A stretch of DNA of 57,662 nt, taken from Myxococcales bacterium (GTDB lineage: Bacteria > Myxococcota_A > UBA9160 > SZUA-336). The translations under genes and the position numbers were made by a program. Below the pieces are notes generated by a model. That model was not told where the DNA came from. It saw only the letters and a list, made by a program, of their open reading frames with translations, and ran no database searches. The stretch's first letter is position 1, and each line of letters starts with the position of its first letter. The stretch is taken from positions 1-57,662 of the forward strand of contig JABSQV010000025.1 in assembly GCA_013215565.1 (NCBI GenBank). Reading direction: 5' to 3'. This document shows positions 32,412 through 41,202 of the stretch, one piece after another.

Positions 32412-33148
32412 CCTCACAGCTGGGCAGGGCCCTGCGCGTGCTCGCGCCCAACGATCTGCGCCTGATCTGGCGCGACGGCTTCCTGCTGCTGATGATCCTC
32501 GTGTTGCCGCTCACGTGTCTGGCCTTCCGCTGGCTGGTGCCCTACCTGACGGGGGTCGTGGCCCCGTGGGTCGAGCTCGAGCCCTACTACGGGCTGATCC
32601 TGGCCGGGTTCCTGGTCGGGCAGCAGCCGATCATGCTCGGCGCCCTGGTGGGGATTCTATTTATCGAGGAGCGCGACGAGGGCACGCTGCTGGCGCTCCA
32701 GGCCAGCCCGCTCTCGCTCCGGAACTTCCTGGGCTACCGGCTGCTGGCCGCAATGGGGCTCAGCGTTGGGCTCACGTCGATCGGCGTACCGCTCGCGGGC
32801 CTGGTGTCGGTCTCGTTCCTGGAGTTGCTGGCGGCGGCGGCCCTCGCCTCGCTCGCCGTCCCCGTGGTCGCACTCGCCTACGCGATCTACCTCAAGAACA
32901 AGCTGCAGGCGGTGACCGCGATCAAGCTGGTACAGAATTGGGCGATCCTGCCCGCGCTGCTCTACTTCGTGCCCACGCCCTGGCAGTGGATCGGAAGTGT
33001 ACCCGGCCCCCTCTACTATCCCATGCGCCTGTTCTGGAGCGCCGCCGACGGTCGAGCGGAGTGGGGGCTGATCCTGCCGGGACTGGTCGTGCCGGGGATT
33101 GCGATTCTCTGGCTGCTGCGGCGTTTCCAGCGCACCGTATACGCCTGA
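32408..33148 (+). CDS. ABC-2 type transporter permease subunit
   Basis: 246 aa with about six membrane segments. DEGTLLALQASPLSLRNFLGY matches the coupling loop of the preceding permease (SEGTLDVVLVSPLRPAEYLG), so the two are diverged partners. GTG chosen because it overlaps the preceding stop by 4 bp (GTGA); a longer frame upstream is antisense-like Arg/Gly-rich sequence inside the previous gene. Third gene of the exporter operon. Confidence 0.88.
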   Translation: MTSQLGRALRVLAPNDLRLIWRDGFLLLMILVLPLTCLAFRWLVPYLTGVVAPWVELEPYYGLILAGFLVGQQPIMLGALVGILFIEERDEGTLLALQASPLSLRNFLGYRLLAAMGLSVGLTSIGVPLAGLVSVSFLELLAAAALASLAVPVVALAYAIYLKNKLQAVTAIKLVQNWAILPALLYFVPTPWQWIGSVPGPLYYPMRLFWSAADGRAEWGLILPGLVVPGIAILWLLRRFQRTVYA

Positions 33149-33164
33149 GCGAAGAGGAAGCGCG

Positions 33165-33623
33165 ATGTCCGTCACGGGGCCGTTGAGTCACCTCGATCTC
33201 TCGGTCGGGGATCCCGACCGTTCGATTCCGTTCTATGCCGCGCTACTCGAGGGGCTCGGGTTCACGCGCTTCCGGAACCCCGAGCCCGGGTGGACGGGCG
33301 ACAGGCCCCGGCGCGCCGCCTGGTTCGTGCGCTCCGGCGACGGTTCGTCGTTCTCGATCGACCTGCGTCCCGCGGATGAGGCAAAGCGCGATCGGAAGTA
33401 CGATCGCTACGCGCCGGGGCCGCATCACCTGGCCTTCCATGCCGAGAGCCGGAAAGTCGTGGACCGCGTGCACGCGCAGGTCGCCTCCGCAGGAGGCACT
33501 GTCCTGGACGCTCCCGCCGAATACTCGGGCCCCGCCTACGGCGGCGGCTATTACGCGGTCTTCTTCGCCGACCCGGACGGGCTCAAACTCGAAGTGGTGC
33601 ACCACCCGCCGACCAACCCGTGA
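33165..33623 (+). CDS. VOC-superfamily (glyoxalase/bleomycin resistance-like) protein
   Basis: 152-aa VOC fold with two beta-alpha-beta-beta-beta modules. LSHLDLSVGDPDRSIPFY (His9 a candidate metal ligand), GPHHLAFHAESRKVVDRVH (second module, His) and FFADPDGLKLEVVHH (terminal Glu). These positions fit a metal-binding lyase or dioxygenase. ATG after AAGAGGAAGCGCG, 16 nt behind the exporter operon, so it may be cotranscribed and act on or bind the cargo. Confidence 0.85.
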   Translation: MSVTGPLSHLDLSVGDPDRSIPFYAALLEGLGFTRFRNPEPGWTGDRPRRAAWFVRSGDGSSFSIDLRPADEAKRDRKYDRYAPGPHHLAFHAESRKVVDRVHAQVASAGGTVLDAPAEYSGPAYGGGYYAVFFADPDGLKLEVVHHPPTNP

Positions 33624-33639
33624 ACTCGGAGGACTCACG

Positions 33640-33918
33640 AATGGAGGACAACCCCCGGCTCCGCCGAACTTCGGCCCGGTCTATCCCTGCGTGCAGAACA
33701 TCCTGCTCGCCTGCCGGGCGATCGGGCTCGGTGCGGCCCGCATGACGATCCACCAGGGCTTCGAGGAAGAGTTGATAGAACGCTTCGAAATTCCCGTAAA
33801 ACATGGGGTCGTGGTGACGATCCCGCTCGGGCACCCGGTGGGTCGCTTCGGTCCGGTCAGGAGCCGGCCCGCCCAAGAACGGAGCTACTTCGATCGCTGG
33901 GGACGCACGCCTTCGTGA
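33640..33918 (+). pseudogene. 5'-truncated nitroreductase remnant
   Basis: About 80 residues match the C-terminal third of nitroreductases: GPVYPCVQNILLACRAIGLG, TIHQGFEEELIERFEIP and GVVVTIPLGHPVGRFGPV, ending FDRWGRTPS. The N-terminal FMN-binding two thirds are missing. A start codon with ribosome site (CGGAGGACTCACGA, ATG 33641) lies just upstream but in a different frame, as if an internal deletion joined the start of a gene to its tail out of frame. Probably untranslated. Confidence 0.75.
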
Positions 33919-33972
33919 GCCCGAACCCTCCGGCAACCTGACCGAAAGCCCCCCGAAGCAACCCGGAGCGGG

Positions 33973-34001
33973 CCCAAAACACCGCCCGCTTCTCGTATCC
34001 T
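33973..34001 (+). promoter_or_regulatory. copy 9 of the repeated promoter-like element
   Basis: CCCAAAACACCG, GCTTCTCG and TATCCT (33996-34001). Predicted leader of about 10 nt before the ATG at 34018 without a convincing ribosome site. Confidence 0.65.
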
Positions 34002-34017
34002 CGTAGCGGGGGCGCCG

Positions 34018-35487
34018 ATGCTTCGAGCCGAACGAATTTGGGGTGGCCTGCTTCGCCTGCTCGGGTTCGTGGTCGGCGCCGCCTTCGTGGTCTGCCTGGG
34101 CCTGCTGCTCCTGGGTACGGCGCGCGTGCTTCTCTACGCACAGGAAGACGACGTAGAACATCTCGCAGCAAAGCGCGCCTACCTGGCCGCCATGCCCGAG
34201 CTCTCGCAGCAACATGCGCCAAACCTGGTCCTGATTCTCTTCGACGATCTCGGCTACGGAGACCTCGGTACGACCGGTTCCCGCTCGATCGCCACGCCCG
34301 AGATCGACCGGCTCGCGAGAGAGGGTCTGCGCCTTACGAACTATTCCTCGCCGGCGCCGAATTGCACGCCGTCGCGGGCCGCCATGCTCACGGGCCGGTA
34401 TGCACCCCATACCTCTCTCACGCTGATCGTCTTCCCGGACGACTCACCCCTGACCTGGACGGCGAAGCTGATGGATGCGCCGATCCGGCTCCCGGCAGAA
34501 GAAATTACGCTCGCCGACGTGCTTGGTGCAGCAGGCTATCGAACCTTCATGGCCGGGAAATGGCACCTCGGGAACAATCATCCCTCCCGCCCAATCGACA
34601 TGGGCTTCGAGCATTGGCTTGGCGTTCTCTATTCGAACGACATGCAGCCGCTGGCGCTGTGGCGGGACGAGGAAGTCATCGAGACTGCGCCCGTCGATCA
34701 AAGCCGCCTCACCGAGAAGTACACGCAGGCGGCGATCGAGTTTCTCGAGCAGACCAAGGGTGAGCCCTTCTTTCTCTACGTCGCGCACACTTTCCCGCAC
34801 ATTCCCCTTTTTCCATCGGCCGCACATGCAGGAGAGTCCGCGGGCGGGGTTTACGGCGACGTCGTCGAAGACCTCGATCGAAGTGTCGGCCGGATCCTCG
34901 AGGCACTCGATCGCCTGGAATTGGCCGATGACACGATCGTCTTCGTCACCAGCGACAACGGCCCCTGGTTTCAGGGCAGTTCCGGTGCGAATATTCGGGG
35001 CCGGAAGAACTCCACGTTTCGCGGGGGTCAGCGTGTCCCGGCGATCGTGCGCTGGCCGAACCGCATCTCCGGGGGCGTCAGCGACGCGATGGCGATGGGC
35101 ATCGACCTGCTCCCCACGATGCTGGAACTCCTGGATCTGCCACAGCCAACGGACCGCGATCTCGACGGTCGAAGCCTCGCCGCCGTCCTGCTCGAAGACG
35201 CCCCTTCACCGCATGCGGCTCTCTACGCCTACGCCGCAGGTGATCTGTTCGCACTGCAGGGCGGACGCTGGCGCTACCGCTTGAGGAAGGGCGTCGAGCT
35301 GGGCTCGATCGGAGGCCTTCCCTTCCTGCCGCTGGTCGACCGGGGACCCTGGCTGTTCGATCTCGAACTCGACCCGGACGAGTCCTACGACGTATCGACC
35401 CGCCACCCGGAGGTCTTCGCGCGGTTTGCCGCGCTTGCGGAGACCCAGCTCGCGCTCGACGAATCGAACCCGCGCCGCTGGCGCTAG
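34018..35487 (+). CDS. membrane-anchored sulfatase
   Basis: 489 aa. An N-terminal membrane segment (12-34) leaves the catalytic domain outside the cytoplasm. The alkaline-phosphatase-like domain begins NLVLILFDDLGYGDLG (Asp76 and Asp77 bind calcium) and carries the formylglycine motif CTPSRAAMLTGR with Cys116 as the residue oxidised in maturation. GKWHLG and the later SDNGPW support a type I sulfatase. No maturase gene is in the window. Should remove sulfate from an organic ester. Copy 9 drives it. Confidence 0.92.
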   Translation: MLRAERIWGGLLRLLGFVVGAAFVVCLGLLLLGTARVLLYAQEDDVEHLAAKRAYLAAMPELSQQHAPNLVLILFDDLGYGDLGTTGSRSIATPEIDRLAREGLRLTNYSSPAPNCTPSRAAMLTGRYAPHTSLTLIVFPDDSPLTWTAKLMDAPIRLPAEEITLADVLGAAGYRTFMAGKWHLGNNHPSRPIDMGFEHWLGVLYSNDMQPLALWRDEEVIETAPVDQSRLTEKYTQAAIEFLEQTKGEPFFLYVAHTFPHIPLFPSAAHAGESAGGVYGDVVEDLDRSVGRILEALDRLELADDTIVFVTSDNGPWFQGSSGANIRGRKNSTFRGGQRVPAIVRWPNRISGGVSDAMAMGIDLLPTMLELLDLPQPTDRDLDGRSLAAVLLEDAPSPHAALYAYAAGDLFALQGGRWRYRLRKGVELGSIGGLPFLPLVDRGPWLFDLELDPDESYDVSTRHPEVFARFAALAETQLALDESNPRRWR

Positions 35488-35583
35488 CCGGCTTCAAAGC
35501 GCCTGCTCCGGAACGCGCTCGCTTGACCTGTCTTCCGCCGCTTCTGGGGGCGGGTTGCCGCTGGAGCGGCCGGCCCGCGTGTG

Positions 35584-36753
35584 TCAGGCCGCGCCGACGA
35601 GCTCCTCGGCAGTCGGACACACACGATCGGCGATCGGCTGGAGCGCATCGACGTCGAAACCGTAGATCCTGGCCGGGTTGTCTGTCAGGATCGCGCGCAC
35701 CTCGTCGATTGGGATGCCGTTGAAGCAGCGCGCGAGCAACTTGCGCGTGCGCGGCCAGGTTCCCTCGACGTGTGGGTAGTCGGCGCCCCACATCAGGTTG
35801 CCCAGGCCGATCTCGTGGCGCAGCGCCGACTCGTGCGGACTCATGAAGGACGCGGCCACGCTGCACTGCCGTGCGAAGTACTCGCTCGGCTTGAGCTTCA
35901 CGCTGTCGCGGATGTGGCTGAAGAACCGGGCCGCGTGAATGCCATCGAGCAGCATCAGGGCGCCCGGAACCCAGTCCGAGCGGGTTTCGGTAAAGACCAC
36001 CTGCATCCGGGGGAAACGTTCGAAGACCCCGCCCCACAGCAGGACCCAGAGGTTGCGGTGGGAAAAGTAGGGAGCCTCGGTCGCGTACATCAGCATGCTC
36101 ACGACGCCGTAGTTGCCGTAGTCCGGGGTCCCGCCCCCTCCGTGAATGTGCACCGGCATCTCGGTATCCTGGCACGCAGCCCAGAGCGGGTCGTAGCAGG
36201 TGTCGTAGTAGGGCGGGAGCCCTTCGCCGGGCACCGTCGGGATGAGTACGCCCTTCATGCCTTGCTCGGCCGCCCAGCGGACCTCGGCAATGGTCGCCTC
36301 GAGGTCGTGCACGGTCAGCAGCGCGAGCGCGGCGCGGCGCCCGGGCAGATCGTTCGCAAAGTCGAGCAGCCAGCGGTCGTAGGCGCGGTTTCCGACACCT
36401 CGCAGCTCGTGCTCGGCCGATTGGCCGAATCCGCCGAACGGCACACCGCCGTTGGGGAACAGCACCTCACACACGACCCCCTCTCCCTCGAGCACCCGCG
36501 TGCGAACGGCGGAGTTCCACTCGCCGTCGCGCGCGTCGCCGGTCTCGGCCTCGAACGCCTCGCTGCCCTCCTTGGAGAACAGGGAGCGGTCCTGCGCCAG
36601 CGCCTTTGCGCGGGCCGCCTTCTGCTTCTCGAGTCCGCGCACGAACTCCTCGTAGCGCGCGCGATAGGCAGGCTCGACATAGGGCACGTAGTCCTGCGGT
36701 CGCCCCGTGGCATGCCCGTCGCACGAAATGATCAGCGGCCGCGGCTCCGTCAT
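35584..36753 (-). CDS. amidohydrolase-2 (ACMSD-like) family protein
   Basis: 389 aa, paralogue of 22172-23416. IISCDGHATG (strand 1), EVLFPNGGVPFGG, GMKGVLIPTVPGEG, VHIHGGGGTPDYG (metal His), VVFTETRSDWV and LMWGADYPHVEGTWPRTR with the terminal Asp. ATG with GAGGGAG nine bases upstream. A - strand TACACT (36808-36803) is a plausible -10. Single gene between two + strand neighbours. The substrate is unknown. Confidence 0.87.
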   Translation of the reverse strand: MTEPRPLIISCDGHATGRPQDYVPYVEPAYRARYEEFVRGLEKQKAARAKALAQDRSLFSKEGSEAFEAETGDARDGEWNSAVRTRVLEGEGVVCEVLFPNGGVPFGGFGQSAEHELRGVGNRAYDRWLLDFANDLPGRRAALALLTVHDLEATIAEVRWAAEQGMKGVLIPTVPGEGLPPYYDTCYDPLWAACQDTEMPVHIHGGGGTPDYGNYGVVSMLMYATEAPYFSHRNLWVLLWGGVFERFPRMQVVFTETRSDWVPGALMLLDGIHAARFFSHIRDSVKLKPSEYFARQCSVAASFMSPHESALRHEIGLGNLMWGADYPHVEGTWPRTRKLLARCFNGIPIDEVRAILTDNPARIYGFDVDALQPIADRVCPTAEELVGAA

Positions 36754-36802
36754 TCTTTTTTACTCCCTCTGCGAGGGGTTTGCTGGGCGCTCTGGAAGCC
36801 AC

Positions 36803-36808
36803 AGTGTA
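36803..36808 (-). promoter_or_regulatory. -10 element TACACT for the amidohydrolase
   Basis: TACACT on the - strand gives a predicted leader of about 43 nt to the ATG at 36753. The same hexamer serves the operon starting at 54950. Confidence 0.4.
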
Positions 36809-36953
36809 GCGGAACAAGCCCCCTGGCTGGTAGCCGCTCGTGGCCCGAGAGCGCGACTGCGGTTCGCCGAGACTCCACGAGTTGCCAGAGGCCTCGCCAC
36901 GCGTGCTTCCGCCGGAAACTTCACGCCTCTGACCGGAGTCGGGAGGCCATCGC

Positions 36954-36959
36954 TATACT
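36954..36959 (+). promoter_or_regulatory. -10 element TATACT
   Basis: TATACT within ATCGCTATACTCGCC. The leader of about 54 nt holds AGAGGAGA just before the GTG at 37020. No repeated element copy is present. Confidence 0.5.
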
Positions 36960-37019
36960 CGCCCCATCGAAGGCGTCGAGTTGATCCTTCGGGATGGAAT
37001 CCGCCAGAGGAGAGCCAGC

Positions 37020-38111
37020 GTGCCCTGTGTCACTGGATCGACGGGCCCGGTCGCCGTGACCGGAGCTTCGGGTTATGTCGGCTCGCATGTCGTCAGAGCC
37101 TTGATGAAGCGCGGTTACTCCGTACACGCCTGTGTGACGGATCCGACGAACCCCCACAAGACCGAGCACCTTTCCGCGTTGAACAAAGCAGGCCTACCGG
37201 GCAGACTCGAGCTCTTCAGGGCGAACCTCCTCGAGCAGGGGAGCTACGACCAGCCGTTTTCGGGTTGCAGTGGAGTTCTCCACGTGGGCACGGCGATGGG
37301 CTACGGCGGCGTCAACAACCCTAGGCAGGTGTACGACGGGGCCGTAGACGGAACCCGCAACGTCCTCGAATCGGTGAAGAAGGCGGGGGGCGTCCGGCGC
37401 TTCGTCTACACCAGTTCGTTTGCCGCGATCGGTCACCCGGCACCGCCGGGCTATGTCTTCAACGAAAAGGACTGGGCCTCGGACAACCGCGAGCGCGACC
37501 GGAACTGGAACCCGGAGAAGATCGACGAGAACGGCGAGGTCGCGTATGCGATGGCCAAGCTGGAGACGGAACAACTGGTGAACCGAACGGCCGAGGCAGA
37601 CGGCCGTTTCGATGCGGTTTCGGTGTGCCCGCTGGTGGTGCTGGGCCCGCTACTGAGCCCGGTGCACGAACTGGTCGGTTCCTGGCAGTGGTTCCTGGGT
37701 CGCATGCTGCGCGGCAAACCCTGCAAGCGTGGCTGGCAGGCGCTGTGGAACATCGTCGACGTGCGCGACGTCGGCGAGTCGCAGGCGTTGATCCTCGAGA
37801 GCGATGCCTGCCAGAACGGCTCGCGCTACCAGCTGAGCGCTACAGACGAATCCGGAGAACTGGACGTCTTCCAGCTCCAGGAACATCTGCAGAAGCTGTT
37901 TCCCCGGATCGAGGTCGGCGGCGCGCCGCCCGAGATGGACGCCTACCTCGAGAAGTACGGCAAGCCCTACGACGCGCCGCGCGCCCACTGCGACAAGGCC
38001 CGCCGGGAACTCGGTCTCGAGTCCCATGCCATCCTAGATACGCTGCGCGAGACCGGGCAGACGTTGATCGACCTCGGCCTCGTGGAGCCGGCCCTGAAGG
38101 AGCTCGACTGA
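37020..38111 (+). CDS. extended-SDR NAD(P)-dependent reductase, cinnamoyl-CoA/dihydroflavonol reductase-like
   Basis: 363 aa. Extended SDR motif VTGASGYVGSHVVRALMKRG, then GTAMGYGG and GTRNVLESVKKAGGVRRFVY, the signature TSSFAAIG with catalytic Ser, and YAMAKLETEQ (Tyr and Lys). RFDAVSVCPLVVLGPLLSP and VDVRDVGESQALILE follow, as in dihydroflavonol 4-reductase relatives. It probably reduces a ketone or aldehyde. The GTG is picked because AGAGGAGA precedes it; a TTG further upstream lacks a site. Confidence 0.88.
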   Translation: MPCVTGSTGPVAVTGASGYVGSHVVRALMKRGYSVHACVTDPTNPHKTEHLSALNKAGLPGRLELFRANLLEQGSYDQPFSGCSGVLHVGTAMGYGGVNNPRQVYDGAVDGTRNVLESVKKAGGVRRFVYTSSFAAIGHPAPPGYVFNEKDWASDNRERDRNWNPEKIDENGEVAYAMAKLETEQLVNRTAEADGRFDAVSVCPLVVLGPLLSPVHELVGSWQWFLGRMLRGKPCKRGWQALWNIVDVRDVGESQALILESDACQNGSRYQLSATDESGELDVFQLQEHLQKLFPRIEVGGAPPEMDAYLEKYGKPYDAPRAHCDKARRELGLESHAILDTLRETGQTLIDLGLVEPALKELD

Positions 38112-38270
38112 GCCCGGCGCGCTGAAACTCCACGCCCGAACTCTACACCTGCGCGATACCGACCGCCGCGATGCCCGGCGCCATCGACCATTGCCGCTCG
38201 GGCGGAGTTCGAAGCCGCGAGCCCAGATAGTGCTTGCTTCGGGCTTCTCCAAACTGGCACTCTTCCCTGC

Positions 38271-39008
38271 GTGCCGAGCTTCATTCAAGACAAGGTCGAG
38301 ATTCACTACATCGAGCGGGGAGCGGGCTTCCCCGTGCTGTTGTTCGCTCCGGGCGGGATGCGCTCCGCCAGCGGCTACTGGAAGAACTCGCCCTGGAACC
38401 CGGTCACCGAACTCAGCGACGGGTTCCGCGTGATCGCCATGGACCAACGGAACGCCGGCAACTCGAAGGCCCCGGTGAGTGCCGATGACGGCTGGCATAG
38501 TTACGCGGCCGACCACGCGGCGCTCCTCGATCACCTCGAGATCGAACGCTGCCACGTGGTCGGCGGTTGCATCGGCGGACCGTACTGCATGGGCCTGATT
38601 CAACTCGCGCCGGAGCGCGTGGCTTCGGCAGTCCTCCAGCAGCCGATCGGCTACAGCGGAGAGAATCGGCAGGCGTTCTACGAGATGTTCGATGCCTGGA
38701 GGCAGGAGATCTCCGACCTGCACCCATCGATGTCGGACGACGATTGGAACGCGTTTCGCAGCAACATGTACGACGGCGACTTCCTCTTCAACGTCGATCG
38801 CGACTTCGTGCGGAACTGCGCGACACCGCTCCTCGTCCTAATGGGAAACGACCTCTACCACCCCGAGCTGACCTCGCGCGAGGTGGCGGAACTCGCGCCG
38901 AACGCGGAGCTGATCGAAAGCTGGAAGGAGCCCGAGCTGGTAAAGGAAACGGTCGCGCGCGTGCGCACCTTCCTGCAGGCGAACACACCGGGCGCGGGAT
39001 CCAGCTAG
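38271..39008 (+). CDS. alpha/beta hydrolase with Cys at the nucleophile position
   Basis: 245-aa alpha/beta-hydrolase fold: IHYIERGAGFPVLLFAPGG (oxyanion turn), MDQRNAGNSKAP, then CHVVGGCIGGPYCM. The nucleophile elbow reads G-G-C-I-G, so Cys replaces Ser. LVLMGNDLYHP offers the acid Asp. The histidine usually found near the C-terminus (GHxP) is not seen where expected (LIESWKEPELVKE). Activity is therefore uncertain; Cys nucleophiles are known in dienelactone hydrolases. GTG start. Confidence 0.82.
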   Translation: MPSFIQDKVEIHYIERGAGFPVLLFAPGGMRSASGYWKNSPWNPVTELSDGFRVIAMDQRNAGNSKAPVSADDGWHSYAADHAALLDHLEIERCHVVGGCIGGPYCMGLIQLAPERVASAVLQQPIGYSGENRQAFYEMFDAWRQEISDLHPSMSDDDWNAFRSNMYDGDFLFNVDRDFVRNCATPLLVLMGNDLYHPELTSREVAELAPNAELIESWKEPELVKETVARVRTFLQANTPGAGSS

Positions 39009-39075
39009 CGGGGCCGGGCAAGGGGGAGACCCGGGTCGTCGAGCCTGGGCCCCGGTTTCCGGAACTCGGGCCCAG

Positions 39076-39104
39076 CCCAAAATCCCGCACATTTCTCGTA
39101 TCCT
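39076..39104 (+). promoter_or_regulatory. copy 10 of the repeated promoter-like element
   Basis: CCCAAAATCCCG, CATTTCTCG and TATCCT (39099-39104). The upstream block GGAACTCGGGCCCAG is near identical to copy 6. The distance to the sulfatase TTG is 127 nt, the longest leader in the set. Confidence 0.65.
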
Positions 39105-39231
39105 ATTCCCCGACTCGATTCATGCTCCGTCCTACCTCGGACTGTCCCGAGCCGCCGAGTCCACGCTGTTGCGCCGTAGGGCAGCGCAGTGTTTCCGGGG
39201 CTGAGCGATCGGAGAACGCGGAGTTCTACGT

Positions 39232-40896
39232 TTGACCTCGAAGCTGGCGACACGATTCCGGATCTGCGCACGCCTCATCTGCGCGCTGGGCGCGGCGACC
39301 ACGCTGGGCTGCGAGCGCGAGCAGCCGAACATCATCCTTCTGATCGGGGACGACCACGGATATCCCTACTACGGCCTCACGGGCTCCGAGATCGTGCAGA
39401 CACCCAACCTGGATCGACTCGCCGAGGAAGGGGTCACCTTTACCCACGCCTTCAATACCGCGAGCACCTGCCGCCCGTCTCTGATGTCGCTGTTGACCGG
39501 CCTGTATCCGGGTCAGTGGAACCTCACCATCTCGAATCTGCGTGACCAGGGGATCTCGCGCGTTCCGTTTATGGAGATCGTGGACTTCGAGACTCTTCCG
39601 GGCCTGCTGCGCCAGAAAGGCTACGTGTCGTTCCAGGGCGGCAAGTACTGGGAAGGGACCTACGCAAGCGGCGGCTTCACACACGGGATGAAGTCCCGGG
39701 TGCCAGGCCGCCCAGGATTGGACGTCGCCCTTAGAAACGCCGGCGGGTTGAGCCTCTCGCTGGGCCGGACGACGATGCAACCTCTGTGGAACTTCCTGGA
39801 CGAATTCGGTGGACAGACGCCCTTCTTCGTCTGGTTCGCGCCCATGCTTCCCCACACACCGTTTGATGCCGGTGCCGCCTATCTCCAACGCTATGATGGG
39901 CTGGAGCTCTCCGCCCAGTCCAAGGCTTATTACGCGAACATCACGCGTTTCGATGACCTGGTTGGATCGATTGTCGACTACCTCGAACGACACGGGCTCA
40001 GAGAAAACACGCTTCTCGTCTACCTTTCCGACAACGGATGGGACCAGGATCCAGACGCTCGGCACGGTCCCACCGGAGGACCGCGCGGAAAGTGGTCGAT
40101 GTACGAACTCGGGTTCCGCACGCCACTGATCTTCAGCTGGCCCGGACAACTCCCTCGCGGAGTGAGAAACGACCTCCCTATCTCGACCGTGGACGTGGTT
40201 CCTACGCTGCTCGATTTCGCGGACGTCGCGCTCCCATCCGACCGGCGCGGCCGAAGCCTCAAGCCTGTGCTAAACGGGCACGCTCGCAAACCGAGAAAGC
40301 CCGTGATCATGGTGGGCGACCACTCCTCGAGTCGGTCGAAGAAGACCGCATTCGCCCTTCGAAACGACTCCTGGCATTTCATCTGGCGGGAGAGCGGGAA
40401 GCAGCTTTTCGCAATCGACCGGGATCCCCATGAACAGGTCGATCTGGCGGAGGCTCATCCCGAACTGGTACTTCAGTTCCGATTAGAAATCCTCCGGTGG
40501 ATCGCGGAGATGGGCTTCGCGGACTCAGAGGCGTTCGTATCGGAGATGGGCTACCGCGACCGCGAGGAATTCATGTTCGAGTTCGAGATGCTCGAGATCG
40601 AACACGGATCTCCAGTCGATCTGATCGGGCTGCAAGGCGCGCTGTCTCAGGTACGGCTCGCGGCGGCTCCGAAAGGCAGAGGAATCATCGTGCAAAGGAT
40701 CAGAGAGGGCGGCGTCGCATGGACGACGGGCTTCCGGAACGCCGACGTCCTGCTCTCGGTCAGCGGGCGGCAGATCACCAATCTAAGGCGAGGGCTCCGG
40801 TTGCTCTCGAATGCGCCCGGCTCCGAGCCGATCGTGATCGAAGTCCAGAGGGGCGCCCAGATCCTGCCGATCGAGATCCGGCCGACCGAGGAGTAG
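39232..40896 (+). CDS. sulfatase lipoprotein with C-terminal PDZ domain
   Basis: 554 aa. A signal peptide ends in a lipobox-like TTLGC (Cys27). The sulfatase domain starts NIILLIGDDHGYPYYG (Asp40, Asp41) and shows a formylglycine-type motif CRPSLMSLLTG (Cys80), where Leu replaces the Arg of CxPSR. FFVWFAPMLPHTPFD and LLVYLSDNGWDQ complete the metal site. The last 95 residues form a PDZ-like domain (GIIVQRIREGGVAWTTGF, then ADVLLSVSGRQITNL), which is not standard for sulfatases. TTG start with GGAG eight bases before. Likely envelope-located. Confidence 0.88.
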   Translation: MTSKLATRFRICARLICALGAATTLGCEREQPNIILLIGDDHGYPYYGLTGSEIVQTPNLDRLAEEGVTFTHAFNTASTCRPSLMSLLTGLYPGQWNLTISNLRDQGISRVPFMEIVDFETLPGLLRQKGYVSFQGGKYWEGTYASGGFTHGMKSRVPGRPGLDVALRNAGGLSLSLGRTTMQPLWNFLDEFGGQTPFFVWFAPMLPHTPFDAGAAYLQRYDGLELSAQSKAYYANITRFDDLVGSIVDYLERHGLRENTLLVYLSDNGWDQDPDARHGPTGGPRGKWSMYELGFRTPLIFSWPGQLPRGVRNDLPISTVDVVPTLLDFADVALPSDRRGRSLKPVLNGHARKPRKPVIMVGDHSSSRSKKTAFALRNDSWHFIWRESGKQLFAIDRDPHEQVDLAEAHPELVLQFRLEILRWIAEMGFADSEAFVSEMGYRDREEFMFEFEMLEIEHGSPVDLIGLQGALSQVRLAAAPKGRGIIVQRIREGGVAWTTGFRNADVLLSVSGRQITNLRRGLRLLSNAPGSEPIVIEVQRGAQILPIEIRPTEE

Positions 40897-41202
40897 GCGC
40901 TCAGCGCCGATCGATCGGGCGTACGAAGCTCGCACCGGCGTCAGTTTCGGTCTTCGTCCCGACGCACGAAGTCGATCAGGCTCTACACCAGAGGGCTGCG
41001 GCGGGCGCGTGCGCTTCCTCCGGTGTGCGCGTTCGAGCGAATTTCGCGCAGCCTCTGGCTCGATTCCGGCCCCACAGGCCAGCCGAGTTCGGGCGGAGTC
41101 CCAAAAACCCGCCCGTTTCTTCTATCCTCTGAGCTTCGATGGCCTTCCCGAGATGAACCCGCCCGCCTGTCGGGCCCGTCCAGCCAGCATGGAGGATTCC
41201 GC
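40897..41202. other. 306-bp intergenic region with promoter copy 11
   Basis: No gene seen. It contains the repeated element at 41100-41128, preceded by GAGTTCGGGCGG, and a leader of about 70 nt to the next gene. Confidence 0.5.
41100..41128 (+). promoter_or_regulatory. copy 11 of the repeated promoter-like element
   Basis: CCCAAAAACCCG, GTTTCTTC and TATCCT (41123-41128). Differs from copy 1 in only a few of 29 positions. Likely drives the gene cluster that begins at 41203. Confidence 0.7.

Noticed and set aside
38222..38255. Thirteenth copy of the element before the alpha/beta hydrolase
   Set aside because: CCCAGATAG and TTCTCCAAACT occur, but the blocks are 6 bp too far apart.
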